A stretch of DNA of 64,000 bases, from NCBI RefSeq assembly GCF_037977235.1, contig NZ_CP150276.1, forward strand, positions 1,798,001 through 1,862,000. The letters run 5' to 3'. Positions 24,965 to 33,832 of this stretch are shown here, in pieces (the stretch's first letter is position 1; every line of letters begins with the position of its first letter). The notes beneath the pieces are model-generated. The model was given only the letters and a program-made list of their open reading frames with translations. It ran no database searches and was not told where the DNA came from. Made by a program: the position numbers and the translations under genes. This DNA comes from Paenibacillus sp. FSL K6-0276. Lineage in GTDB: Bacteria > Bacillota > Bacilli > Paenibacillales > Paenibacillaceae.

Positions 24965-26065
24965 ATGACAGTAACGATTAACATCAAAGACTTAGTCAAG
25001 AAGTATGCAGATGCGACGGTCATTCCTGCGTTGTCCCTGGAGATTAAGAAGGGTGAGTTCTTCACCCTTCTCGGTCCTTCCGGATGCGGGAAAACCACAC
25101 TATTACGGATGATTGCTGGCTTTAACAGCATTGAAGGCGGGACGATCAGCTTCAATGAACGGGTCATCAATCAGGTCGAACCAGGCAAACGGAATATCGG
25201 GATGGTATTTCAGAACTATGCGATTTTCCCTCATTTGACGGTCAAAGGCAACATTGCGTTTGGTCTTGAAAACCGGAAGATTCCTAAAGAACAAATTGCC
25301 GCTAAGGTCGATGATATTCTGAAGGTTGTACAAATCGAGCAATATAAAGACCGGATGCCGAAGAATCTATCTGGAGGACAGCAGCAGCGTGTCGCGCTTG
25401 CTAGAGCGATCGTCATTCGTCCCGATGTGCTGCTCATGGATGAGCCGCTATCCAACCTCGATGCGAAATTACGGATCGACATGCGAAATGCAATCAAGGA
25501 TCTTCAGAGGGAAGTTGGGATCACAACCGTATACGTCACGCATGACCAAGAAGAAGCGATGGCTGTATCGGATCGAATCGCGGTCATGAAATCGGGGATC
25601 ATTCAGCACCTGGGCACACCGCAAGAGATTTATCAACGTCCTGCCAATGTATTCGTGGCTACCTTTATCGGTCGAACGAACATTATCGAAGGCACCCTAA
25701 CGCAAGTGGAAGGCCGTTATTCCTTACAGATCGGTTCTGATTATGCTGAGCCAATGTCTAACATTCGCGTTCCTAAACCACAAGCTTCGCTGAAAGTACA
25801 AATTTCGGTTCGCCCGGAGGAGTTCATCATGACGGAGGACCAGAGCGGGATCCGAGCTACCATTGTACACAGCGTATTCTTGGGACAAAACACACATTAT
25901 TTCGTAGATCTCGAATCGGGTCAGCGGATCGAAATCACGCAGGAATCGAAAACGAGTCAAATCCTTTCCCCCGGTGAAGTGATTTATCTGAAAGTCAAAA
26001 CAGACAAGATTAATGTATACGATGCTGCGGGTGAATTGAACTACACAGGGAGCGGTCAGCTATGA
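24965..26065 (+). CDS. ABC transporter ATP-binding protein, FbpC/AfuC type
   Basis: 366 residues from ATG 24965 (AGGTGA five nt upstream; a GTG at 24956 overlaps that ribosome site). Walker A is GPSGCGKTT, the signature motif [14 protein letters not shown], and Walker [14 protein letters not shown] with the following H-loop [10 protein letters not shown]-terminal TOBE-like regulatory domain follows (about residues 240-360: [14 protein letters not shown] strand [13 protein letters not shown]). It energises uptake through the fused permease, whose start overlaps this stop by four bases. Confidence 0.93.
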   Translation: MTVTINIKDLVKKYADATVIPALSLEIKKGEFFTLLGPSGCGKTTLLRMIAGFNSIEGGTISFNERVINQVEPGKRNIGMVFQNYAIFPHLTVKGNIAFGLENRKIPKEQIAAKVDDILKVVQIEQYKDRMPKNLSGGQQQRVALARAIVIRPDVLLMDEPLSNLDAKLRIDMRNAIKDLQREVGITTVYVTHDQEEAMAVSDRIAVMKSGIIQHLGTPQEIYQRPANVFVATFIGRTNIIEGTLTQVEGRYSLQIGSDYAEPMSNIRVPKPQASLKVQISVRPEEFIMTEDQSGIRATIVHSVFLGQNTHYFVDLESGQRIEITQESKTSQILSPGEVIYLKVKTDKINVYDAAGELNYTGSGQL

Positions 26066-27717
26066 ATGATACGCGCAAACGGTTTGACATCTGGACGAAC
26101 ATTTCGTTACTGATCTTTGTCTTCTATATTCTCTTTCTAGCATTTCCGTTATTCACCATGCTGATTAAGAGTTTTTACAACGGCACGACAGGAGATTTTT
26201 CACTCGCGTATTTTACGAAATTTTTTAGCAAGCCCTATTATTTAATGGCATTATTCAACAGTATTAAAGTGACTGTCTGTGTTACCGCGCTCTCTGCGCT
26301 GATCGCAACGCCGCTGGCCTACTTGATGTCAACGGTTAAGATTAAAGGGAATTCTACCATACGAATTATGATTCTGATTTCGTCGATGTCAGCACCATTC
26401 ATAGGCGCTTACTCCTGGATCTTGCTATTAGGCCGAAACGGCGTAATTACTCAATTCATCAAAAATGTATTTGGGTTCACGATGCCTGATATATATGGTT
26501 TTACAGGGATTCTCGTTGTACTAACGCTACAAATGGTTCCGCTTATCTTTATGTATGTATCCGGAGCACTCAAGAATGTGGATCAATCACTGATGGAAGC
26601 AGCAGAGAGTATGGGCTACAAAGGATTTAACAAAATGCGCAAGGTACTGTTACCATTGATTACACCAACCTTGCTAGCGGGCGGATTGCTCGTATTCATG
26701 CGCGCACTTGCTGACTTTGGTACACCGATGCTGATCGGTGAAGGGTTTAAAACCGTTCCCGTCCTTATCTTCAATGAATTTATTAGTGAGGTCGGCGGCG
26801 ATGATGGGTTTGCTGCTGCGATTAGCGTCATTGTCGTGCTCTTTGCTACCGTGATCTTCTTGTTGCAGAAATATGTATCCAATCGTAAATCTTTTACAAT
26901 GAGCGCTTTGCATCCGATTGAAGCGAAGAAGAAGTCGGGTGTCGGTAATATTGTGGCTCACGTAGTGATCTATGCCTATACGCTAATCGCGCTCTTGCCG
27001 CAGCTGTACGTTATTTATACGTCTTTTCTCAAAACAAACGGTCGAATCTTTGTCGATGGGTACTCATTGCAGAGTTACATTGATGCATTCAGCAATATTG
27101 GCGGTGTCATCGCGAATACGTTCTTCCTCGCGATCGTCTCTCTTGTGGTCATTATTCTGCTCGCGATTCTGATCGCTTATGTGACGGTGCGTCGTAGAAA
27201 TGCATTGACGAATACGCTTGATATTTTCACCATGTTCCCTTATATCGTGCCTGGATCCATCTTAGGTATTGCACTGCTCATTACCTTCAATGACAAGCCG
27301 CTCGCATTAAGCGGAACCGCACTTATTATGATCATCTCCTTCGTGATTCGTCGTTTGCCTTATACGATTCGATCGAGTGCAGCGATATTGCACCAGATCA
27401 ACGGGGGCATTGAAGAAGCGGCGATCAGTTTGGGAGCTTCCCAGATGCGAACATTCTTCAAGATTACACTTCCGATGATGGTGGCGGGTGTTGTCTCAGG
27501 CGCTATTCTGAGCTGGGTTACCATCATTACGGAATTAAGTACCTCGATCATCTTATATACGGGGAAAACGAAGACGGTTACGGTTGCGATTTATACCGAA
27601 GTTATTCGAGGCAACTATGGTGTCGCTGCTGCGTTGTCTACCATACTAACTTTGATTACCGTCATCTCACTGCTGGTCTTCCTCAAGCTGTCTGGGCAGA
27701 AGGAAGTATCGCTATAA
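26062..27717 (+). CDS. Fused ABC permease (two transmembrane domains), FbpB/AfuB type
   Basis: 551 residues, about twelve membrane helices, with two copies of the binding-protein-dependent transport domain in one chain. The two EAA loops are [20 protein letters not shown] (about 178-197) and [20 protein letters not shown] (about 453-472). This fused architecture is typical of FbpB, AfuB and ThiP proteins, whereas sugar CUT1 importers use two separate genes, as elsewhere in this window. Translation is coupled to the ATPase gene (ATGA overlap). A terminator follows 18 nt after the stop, so the two-component genes downstream are a separate unit. Confidence 0.93.
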   Translation: MNDTRKRFDIWTNISLLIFVFYILFLAFPLFTMLIKSFYNGTTGDFSLAYFTKFFSKPYYLMALFNSIKVTVCVTALSALIATPLAYLMSTVKIKGNSTIRIMILISSMSAPFIGAYSWILLLGRNGVITQFIKNVFGFTMPDIYGFTGILVVLTLQMVPLIFMYVSGALKNVDQSLMEAAESMGYKGFNKMRKVLLPLITPTLLAGGLLVFMRALADFGTPMLIGEGFKTVPVLIFNEFISEVGGDDGFAAAISVIVVLFATVIFLLQKYVSNRKSFTMSALHPIEAKKKSGVGNIVAHVVIYAYTLIALLPQLYVIYTSFLKTNGRIFVDGYSLQSYIDAFSNIGGVIANTFFLAIVSLVVIILLAILIAYVTVRRRNALTNTLDIFTMFPYIVPGSILGIALLITFNDKPLALSGTALIMIISFVIRRLPYTIRSSAAILHQINGGIEEAAISLGASQMRTFFKITLPMMVAGVVSGAILSWVTIITELSTSIILYTGKTKTVTVAIYTEVIRGNYGVAAALSTILTLITVISLLVFLKLSGQKEVSL

Positions 27718-27734
27718 AGCTCGTTCATATCATG

Positions 27735-27769
27735 CAAGTCGGCACCTGGCATAAGGGTCGGCTTGTTTT
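27735..27769 (+). terminator. Terminator of the AfuABC-like operon
   Basis: A 9-bp stem with G-U pairs (CAAGTCGGC/GTCGGCTTG) is followed by TTTTG. Confidence 0.7.
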
Positions 27770-27858
27770 GACATTTAGAGATTATTACCATGGACGAATG
27801 TCTTTCTTTTTCCTTACACTGAATAGGAGAGGCGTAAGGCACATAGTCGGAGGACAGC

Positions 27859-29559
27859 ATGAAACGTAGAAAACATCGCAATTTTAAAGAATCGACCCGT
27901 CGCTTGTTTCGTTTATATACGATGATTCCGTTTGCGATATTAATGGTTTTGTTCGTTATATTTACGATTGTCAACGGCAGAATCAACATCATGCAGAAAA
28001 CGAATCAAGCTGCACAATCCATCAGTCATTCCATCACTGAAGTCTATCAACAATACCATGATGAGATTCAGCGGATGGCGGATTCTCCTGCCGTTGTGAA
28101 CTATGTGAGTACACATTTGGGAAGCGAGAAGGTATACTCTGAATTCTATGATTTCAACAACCAACAGAAGGTGAAGGGCATATTTCATATCCTGAACAAA
28201 GACGGGATTTTCCTCGCCACCTCTGCACCAACGAATTTATTGGATTCCGACTTTTCTTTCCGAAACTTCATTCACCGGGTGGAGTTGTATCCGAATGAGA
28301 CGATAGCTGAAATGAACAGCTTCCGGTACTCGCATGATCGGACTACAAGCTATTCGTTTGGCCGAGTGATCGTGAAAGATGGTCAGACGATTGGCTACAT
28401 TATCTATCAGCTGTATGAAGCCGATTTTCAGAAGCTGATCTTTACGCAAAATAATGAAATCGCGTTGATTACCGATGAGTATAAGACGATCATTGCGACC
28501 ACTAGTAACATTACCAAAGGGGTTCTAAACAAGTTCCAACCTACACTGGATAATCAGGGACATGCCCAGATTAATAACGGAAGCTACTATATGTATTCCA
28601 AACCCATCCAAGGTACGCCGCTGCAAGTGTTTACGCTGAATTCCAATAACTCAGAACAATACACGTACTATACCGTGGCTATCTTTATCGTAGCGACTTG
28701 TGTGCTGCTGTGGATTATGCTGCAGTTCTTATCGAATAAAATGTCATCCCGCAATTCAGAGTCGATTGACAAATTCGTTGCTGCGCTGGATGTACTAAGA
28801 GATGGGAAGTTAGATGGTTATGTCGATATTCAGACGGGGGATGAATTCGAAACGCTGGGTCATGAGTATAATGCGATGCTGGACCGGCTGCAGGACTTGT
28901 TGGAGAAAAATAAAGAGCTGTCGGAACTCAGTACGATGATCGAAGTCAAACAATTGCAGGCACAATTCCACCCTCATTTCATTTTTAACGTGCTCGAAAC
29001 CTTACGGTATGCGATCAAGATCGATGCAAATCAAGCACAAGAGATTGTAATCCTATTATCTCGCTTGTTGCGCTATAGTATCGGACATGATCGCAGCGTC
29101 AAGCTGAAGGATGATATGAATTATGTGCACGATTATTTGAAGCTCCAGCAAATTCGATTCAATGAGCGACTTGAGTATCGCATTTCCGTCACGGAGGAGA
29201 CACAAGAGATATTCATTCCTAAGCTTTTACTGCAGCCCTTTATCGAAAACGCTATCAAGTATGGGTATCAGAATCAGAGCAATGTCCTGATTGAGATTCG
29301 TGTTTATACGTCGGACGAACAGCTGATTCTTGAAGTTCAAGATAATGGTCAAGGGATGGATGAGAAGACCCTACAGGAAGTTAATCAGCTATTGCGAAGC
29401 CAGAATAACATGACGCAGCATATCGGACTGTACAACGTTCATCGTCGTCTAGTGCTTCTGTATGGTGAAGCGTCTGGGATTCGAATGAATAGCATCCAAG
29501 GAAAAGGTACCTGTGTGACCGTTACAATTCCTTTCGAAAGGAGTGGATCAGATGTTTAA
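27859..29559 (+). CDS. YesM-family sensor histidine kinase
   Basis: 566 residues. Transmembrane helices at about 16-38 and 268-291 flank an extracytoplasmic Cache-like sensor (NKDGIFLATSAPTNLLD; SFGRVIVKDGQTIGYIIY). A HAMP linker follows (about 292-345, DGYVDIQTGDEFETLGHEYNAML). The His_kinase core QFHPHFIFNVLETLRY is near residue 370, with ATPase boxes ENAIKYGYQ, VQDNGQGMD and GIGL-like QHIGLYNVHRRL. These kinases pair with AraC-type response regulators and typically control an adjacent transporter. Here the partner gene starts eight bases before this stop. The adjacent AfuABC-like operon is the likely target. Confidence 0.92.
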   Translation: MKRRKHRNFKESTRRLFRLYTMIPFAILMVLFVIFTIVNGRINIMQKTNQAAQSISHSITEVYQQYHDEIQRMADSPAVVNYVSTHLGSEKVYSEFYDFNNQQKVKGIFHILNKDGIFLATSAPTNLLDSDFSFRNFIHRVELYPNETIAEMNSFRYSHDRTTSYSFGRVIVKDGQTIGYIIYQLYEADFQKLIFTQNNEIALITDEYKTIIATTSNITKGVLNKFQPTLDNQGHAQINNGSYYMYSKPIQGTPLQVFTLNSNNSEQYTYYTVAIFIVATCVLLWIMLQFLSNKMSSRNSESIDKFVAALDVLRDGKLDGYVDIQTGDEFETLGHEYNAMLDRLQDLLEKNKELSELSTMIEVKQLQAQFHPHFIFNVLETLRYAIKIDANQAQEIVILLSRLLRYSIGHDRSVKLKDDMNYVHDYLKLQQIRFNERLEYRISVTEETQEIFIPKLLLQPFIENAIKYGYQNQSNVLIEIRVYTSDEQLILEVQDNGQGMDEKTLQEVNQLLRSQNNMTQHIGLYNVHRRLVLLYGEASGIRMNSIQGKGTCVTVTIPFERSGSDV

Positions 29560-30340
29560 AGTGCTGCTTGTTGAAGATGAAGATATGATAAGGCGGGGCA
29601 TTCGATTTAGTATCGATTGGTTGAAATATGATTGTATTGTGATCGAGGAGGGGCTGAACGGACAAGATGGGCTGCAGAAAATCTGCGAATACAAGCCAGA
29701 TATCGTGATTACGGACATTAACATGCCCATTATGGACGGTATATCCATGATTCGTGAGGGGCTCGAGCAGCATACCTTCAGTAGTATCATCATCTCGGGC
29801 TATAATGAATTTCAATTGGCGAAACAGGCGATTCAGTTAGGCGTAACTGAATTTCTCGTGAAGCCGTTAGAGGACGATCAACTCATCGCAGCATTGGAAT
29901 CGGCGAAGGCCAAAGTGGACCTTCTCCGCAAATACGAGATTATTTCCAATCATCCGCAAGAGAAAGAGGAGATCATTAACAGTCGGTTTCTGGAGAAAGA
30001 GACGAAGACATCGAAGTACGTATCCAAAATGATCGCCTATGTGCAGGAGAATTATCCTAAAAAAATCAGCATTCATGATCTCGTGGAAGAGCTGGATTTA
30101 AGCGCTTATTATTTGAATCAGAAATTCAAGGCGGATACCAGCTACACCTTCAATGAGTTCCTGAATCGCTACCGTATTCAGAAGTCCATTGATTTGTTAA
30201 AAGCAGGAGATGGCAAAGTTTATACCATTGCTCAGGATATTGGTTTTAGTGATTATAAATATTTTATCAGCATCTTCAAAAAATACGCTCATGGGACACC
30301 CAGCAAATACCTAGAATATTTCGGGGAGAAGGACTTGTAA
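29552..30340 (+). CDS. YesN-type response regulator with AraC HTH
   Basis: 262 residues from ATG 29552, which follows AAGGAGTG inside the kinase gene; the coding regions overlap by eight bases. The receiver has the acidic pair EDED (8-11), phosphoacceptor Asp55 (IVITDINMPIMDGI) and Lys (FLVKPLEDDQL). The C-terminal AraC domain shows IHDLVEELDLSAYYLNQKFK and YTIAQDIGFSDYKYFISIFKKYAHGTPSKYL. It should activate the adjacent AfuABC-like transport operon when its kinase detects ligand; this is inference from position. Confidence 0.92.
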   Translation: MFKVLLVEDEDMIRRGIRFSIDWLKYDCIVIEEGLNGQDGLQKICEYKPDIVITDINMPIMDGISMIREGLEQHTFSSIIISGYNEFQLAKQAIQLGVTEFLVKPLEDDQLIAALESAKAKVDLLRKYEIISNHPQEKEEIINSRFLEKETKTSKYVSKMIAYVQENYPKKISIHDLVEELDLSAYYLNQKFKADTSYTFNEFLNRYRIQKSIDLLKAGDGKVYTIAQDIGFSDYKYFISIFKKYAHGTPSKYLEYFGEKDL

Positions 30341-30462
30341 GTGTATATACTTTGGAGGATGGCAGTTACCAGGTACGTCACTTATATGCGGAGCAGGAAA
30401 CAATACAATCCATTATCTTTAAAGATCTACAAATTCCAATGAACACGTTATTTACTCTATAA
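30340..30462 (+). pseudogene. C-terminal fragment of a Uma2-family endonuclease-like gene
   Basis: Directly after the response regulator stop, about 40 codons read SVYTLEDGSYQVRHLYAEQ and then ETIQSIIFKDLQIPMNTLF before a TAA. This is the characteristic C-terminal end of Uma2 (DUF820) proteins. The N-terminal three quarters, including the PD-(D/E)XK-type catalytic residues, are missing and there is no start codon with a ribosome site. It is a relic, not a gene. Confidence 0.65.
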
Positions 30463-30475
30463 CAACAAACACAAT

Positions 30476-30511
30476 TAGCCGGCGAGATATATTCTCGACC
30501 GGTTATTTTTG
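30476..30511 (+). terminator. Terminator after the Uma2 relic
   Basis: CCGG-CGAGA pairs with TCTCG-A-CCGG around TATAT and is followed by TTATTTTTG. Its tail GGTTATTTTTGTTCTCCA is identical to the tail of the terminator at 31212. Confidence 0.75.
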
Positions 30512-30666
30512 TTCTCCAAAATTAAGCACTGCATCTCAGTATTCCATCTTTGTTGAGAACAGTGAAGATATTTTCTGGAATTTCCATTGACGCATATTTA
30601 GTTTTAAAGGTATATTAATCAATGTTTTAAACGCTGTTTAATTGATGTCGAGTTGAGGAGAGTTCT

Positions 30667-30843
30667 ATGACGAAGGAGAAGATTCTGGACGCAACGCTGC
30701 ATTTGATTAAGTCCGATGGGATTGATAGTGTCACCATTCGGAAGATTGCTAGTGAAGCTGGCACCAATGTAGCGCTAATTAATTATTATTTCGGGTCGAA
30801 AGAAAAGCTTATGCATGAAGCGATGAAGATGATCTTGGAATAG
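30667..30843 (+). pseudogene. TetR-family regulator, N-terminal fragment (58 codons)
   Basis: ATG 30667, with GAGGAGAG upstream, encodes TKEKILDATLHLIKSDGIDS and VTIRKIASEAGTNVALINYYFGSKEKLMHEAMKMILE, a complete TetR DNA-binding domain (residues about 1-55). It then ends at TAG where the ligand domain should begin. The following bases belong in another frame to a ROK-family gene, so a deletion fused the two. A 58-residue HTH peptide could still be made and might bind DNA. Confidence 0.75.
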
Positions 30844-31202
30844 ATGATGCCTTTTCACGTCGCGGAATTCTTCGCCTGGCTGAGCAGATGGGAGCTCTAG
30901 AAAAAGGGATGGACGTGAAGGAACTCGCAGAACATACAAGAAACGGTAATAGCTTGTGCTGCAAGGTGTTTGAAGAATTCGGTACACGATTGGCTGAGAT
31001 GCTAAGGTCCTATGTTATAGGCTATCGGCCAAACCGTATCGTTATTGGCGGTCAGATTGCTAAAAGTATTGATTTATTTGGTCCCGCCCTCCAGACGGGA
31101 TTAGCTGAATCATCTATTGTTATATTTACTTCAGAAAATGTGTTCGAGCATACTCTTATCGGAATATCGAGATTATTTGATAGTTCCTCCGGATTCAAGT
31201 GA
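30834..31202 (+). pseudogene. ROK-family protein, C-terminal fragment
   Basis: The frame GIDDAFSRRGILRLAEQMGAL...AEHTRNGNSLCCKVFEEFGTRLAE...RPNRIVIGGQIAKSIDLFGPALQTGL...LIGISRLF matches the C-terminal third of ROK sugar kinases and NagC/XylR-type repressors. The N-terminal ATP-binding and zinc-binding segments are absent. The fragment starts inside the last codons of the TetR relic, in a different frame. ATG 30888 is internal and has no good ribosome site. Confidence 0.7.
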
Positions 31203-31211
31203 GACTACAAA

Positions 31212-31256
31212 AATAACCAGTCACCGATCGATTGTCGGTGACTGGTTATTTTTGTT
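31212..31256 (+). terminator. Terminator after the ROK relic
   Basis: AATAACCAGTCACCGA pairs with TCGGTGACTGGTTATT (about 16 bp) around TCGATTG and is followed by TTTTG. Confidence 0.9.
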
Positions 31257-31300
31257 CTCCATCTTCGGCTAGAAATAGAGCATTTCATCAGGGATTATAA

Positions 31301-31318
31301 ATGAACTTGTCAGTTCAT
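31301..31318. promoter_or_regulatory. Palindrome upstream of the CPBP gene
   Basis: ATGAAC-TTGTCA-GTTCAT has perfect 6-bp arms, and a further half-site GTTCAT follows at about 31324. It resembles a TetR-type operator and lies about 65 bp before the CPBP gene, next to the broken TetR gene. Confidence 0.4.
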
Positions 31319-31382
31319 TTTTAGTTCATATTCCATTGATAGGATACCCAGTATAATAATAAACGTTGGAAGGATGAGCAAC

Positions 31383-32147
31383 ATGATTAAAGTAAAACAA
31401 ACAGTAGATTATCCATTGTATAATGGACAGCCGTATTTCATGCCCATTGGCAAATGGGTAGTGATCCTAGCAAGTATCGTTTTAGGTGTATTACCAATGC
31501 TCGTAGATATTCCCTTTATGTCTCTCGAAGTGCAGAGCAAGATCGGTCCGTTTCTATTCACGTTGTTACCGTTAATCGGATTAGTGTGGGCAACCAAAGG
31601 AAAGTTAGGAATTCTCTTCAAAAAGCCTAAAGTGAGTCATGTATTATACGGGATTTTATTCTTTATTATTAATCTCATCGTAACGATGGCGGTAGGAATG
31701 CTGCTTAAATCGCTGGGAGCTCCTTTAACAGATAATGCGGTGCTTGGTCATGGGAATACCCTTTCAATAGGTGAGAAGCTCTGGACGATGTTTGTATCAG
31801 GATTTCAATTGATCGGCGAAGAATTGTTTACGATCTTGCCATTCTTGGCGATTATGCAGCTTTGCTTCATGGGCTTAAAAATGTCACGCAAGGCGTCCGT
31901 GCTCATTGCATTAATCGTAACAGCACTCATATTTGGTGCATTGCACCTACCAACGTATCATTTTAATTTTACTCAGGCCATTCTAGGAATCGGAATCGCT
32001 CGAGTTATTCTAACGCTTGCTTACATGAAAACAAAGAACATTTGGACTTCCATCATTGCACATATTTTAAATGACTGGGCGATTTTTGGGATGGGCATGT
32101 TAGGTAGCGCAGCAGCAGCACCGTTTCTGATGCATTTCTTGCATTAA
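31383..32147 (+). CDS. CPBP-family intramembrane protein
   Basis: 254 residues from ATG 31383 (GGAAGG nine nt upstream; ATG 31374 directly abuts that site). Several hydrophobic helices are present. The CPBP (Abi/CAAX-protease-like) motifs appear as GEELFTILPFLAI, GALHLPTYHF and HILNDW. The first motif normally reads EExxxR; here the Arg position is Thr. Protease activity is therefore doubtful, although the two His motifs are intact. Family members in Firmicutes include bacteriocin immunity and signalling proteins. No partner gene is adjacent, since the flanking genes are relics. Confidence 0.8.
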   Translation: MIKVKQTVDYPLYNGQPYFMPIGKWVVILASIVLGVLPMLVDIPFMSLEVQSKIGPFLFTLLPLIGLVWATKGKLGILFKKPKVSHVLYGILFFIINLIVTMAVGMLLKSLGAPLTDNAVLGHGNTLSIGEKLWTMFVSGFQLIGEELFTILPFLAIMQLCFMGLKMSRKASVLIALIVTALIFGALHLPTYHFNFTQAILGIGIARVILTLAYMKTKNIWTSIIAHILNDWAIFGMGMLGSAAAAPFLMHFLH

Positions 32148-32179
32148 GGGCCGCAATTGATGCACAGTCTTAAGATAAT

Positions 32180-32252
32180 CTGAAATTATTTATAGGACAA
32201 AAATAGCCTAACCCATGAGCGATTTCGCTTGAGGGTTGGGCTATTCTTCATT
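32180..32252 (+). terminator. Terminator, copy 2 of the dispersed terminator-like element
   Basis: AATAGCCTAACCC pairs with GGGTTGGGCTATT with one G-U pair; inside it AGCGA/TCGCT forms a small apical hairpin. The flanking TTATAGGACAAA and CTTCATTA match the element at 22590-22656. It ends the CPBP transcript. Confidence 0.7.
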
Positions 32253-32389
32253 AGGGTCAATTCCTGAACCGTTTTGTGACTTTCAAATTGGATCTTCGAT
32301 GTGGAACAGCCCATAGGTTGGAGTCAAGTTCTGTACTTTGACCGCGTTGAAATGTTAGAGTATCGTATCAGCGAGGAGTATTTGCCTGA

Positions 32390-32782
32390 AATAATCGCCC
32401 GGTGCCAGTTGGAACAATGGGATTAGTTATTGATAAGGATCATCCGCTATTCGCAAATTTCCCTTCTGATGAATTCTCCACGTATCCTTGGTGGAATATC
32501 GTATCGATTTCTAAGTCTATTATTATGGATGGTGTGGGCAAAGATTGGAGTCCAATTGTACAATCGATCGATAATTTTGAACGAAATCATAAATTAGGTT
32601 TGCTCTTTGAATGTCGTGTTGGAAAGGGTAAGCTTCTTATAAGTGCGATAGATGATTAGAAAGTTTCTGAGGTGACAGAAGGAAGACAGTTTCTTTCTAG
32701 CATTATCAGTTACGTGAAGTCGAATGACTTCAATCCTCAGTATGAGGCTGATCTAGCCGAGCTTTTAAAGTTCATTCGATAA
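32390..32782 (+). pseudogene. C-terminal fragment of a GH2-type glycoside hydrolase
   Basis: The frame reads PVPVGTMGLVIDKDHPLFANFPSDEF..WWNIVSISKSIIMDG..SPIVQSIDNFERNHKLGLLFECRVGKGKLLISAIDD. It then meets TAG at 32657 and, after it, continues in the same frame as KVSEVTEGRQFLSSIISYVKS to a TAA at 32782. The segment resembles the C-terminal end of large GH2 (beta-galactosidase-like) enzymes. The catalytic body is missing, and the internal TAG looks like a single base change from CAG. The region 32253-32389 shows no further recognisable coding. Confidence 0.6.
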
Positions 32783-32790
32783 TACATTTT

Positions 32791-32823
32791 GAGCTGATTG
32801 GGTTATCCAATCGGCTTTTTTTT
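32791..32823 (+). terminator. Terminator after the GH2 relic
   Basis: AGCTGATTGG pairs with CCAATCGGCT (one G-U) around GTTAT and is followed by eight Ts. Confidence 0.9.
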
Positions 32824-32955
32824 GCTATCGCGTTTAAATTTATATCCATCTCTCTATCATCCGATATCCTTCTGAAGGGATACCCAGCCTTCATAATTAT
32901 TGGTATACTTTAACAAATGATTCTACTTATGGTGTGTTTAAGGAGGTTATGATCG

Positions 32956-33789
32956 ATGAGATCGAGCGGTATTCTTCTTATTTTTATAGCGCTTACTATA
33001 ACCGGGTGTTTTAATCAGCTATCCAATGGAGAAGCCAAGTTCACTACTAGCATTAATGAAGAAGAAGATGTGATAAACAGCCATGGAATGATTGTTAAGA
33101 ATCGTGAGAAGCTGGATGCTTTTATCCAAGAGAAAAAGGGTACACAGCGCGTGGTTCATTACACGATTGAAGGTGATCCGATCTTTAATGACTTGAAATA
33201 CACCGACCACGGGATTGAAATGCGGCATGATAATTCAGAAGATACGTTTGGTAGTCCCCAAGTAACAAAATACACTTGTCAGAACCTTGTTAGAAACGAA
33301 ACGGATAAGCTTCTGTCGTATACCTTAACGGGGTGTGAGGGTGAACAAGCAAAGATTGAGCTGCTACAGATCCCTTTTGACGTAACGAAACAAGACAAAT
33401 TTGAGTTTGTTTTAAAGTATGGTGTGAACTTAAAGAATGAGATCAACACCATTGATATGAAGTTAGTCAAAGATCTCCAGAATGGAGAAGTTGTTGAGGT
33501 TAGCGATTTTAGGCTTTCTGAACAGGAACTTGGACAAATCTATAAAGAAATGGTTCTAGCGAATTACTTAGGTGATAAAAAATTGTCTACTGAGTGTAAT
33601 CGAAAACCTGCTGAAAGTTACGATTTATCGGTTCAGATCAATAATGGAGAGCGTCATTATCAGTGGACGGAATGCCAGAATACTGAGGATGATGGTCAGA
33701 TGACTGAACTAGCTCAAGCGATCATTAAGATCGTGCAGGCCGGAAGTATTTATAAGCAACTGCCTGAGGTAAAGGGGCATTACGAATAA
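32956..33789 (+). CDS. DUF4362-type lipoprotein
   Basis: 277 residues. The signal peptide ends in a lipobox ITGC with Cys18. The mature protein starts with a DUF4362-like segment (EEEDVINSHGMIVKNREKLD; RVVHYTIEGDPIFNDLKYT) and a C-terminal part with several Cys residues (CNRKPAESYDL; YQWTEC). The ribosome site AAGGAGG is nine nt before the ATG. The OmpR-type response regulator gene follows 43 bp after the stop, with no terminator, so the lipoprotein may be co-transcribed with that two-component system and could serve as an outer-face sensor or be regulated by it. Function unknown. Confidence 0.75.
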   Translation: MRSSGILLIFIALTITGCFNQLSNGEAKFTTSINEEEDVINSHGMIVKNREKLDAFIQEKKGTQRVVHYTIEGDPIFNDLKYTDHGIEMRHDNSEDTFGSPQVTKYTCQNLVRNETDKLLSYTLTGCEGEQAKIELLQIPFDVTKQDKFEFVLKYGVNLKNEINTIDMKLVKDLQNGEVVEVSDFRLSEQELGQIYKEMVLANYLGDKKLSTECNRKPAESYDLSVQINNGERHYQWTECQNTEDDGQMTELAQAIIKIVQAGSIYKQLPEVKGHYE

Positions 33790-33832
33790 TCTAGCATTCA
33801 TATGTATTCTCAGATCATTGGAGGCAGCATTC

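Noticed and set aside
31268..31290. Sixteen-nt match between 31270 and the spoVR gene near 21643
   Set aside because: A single exact 16-mer is within chance expectation for a window of this size, and there is no further similarity.
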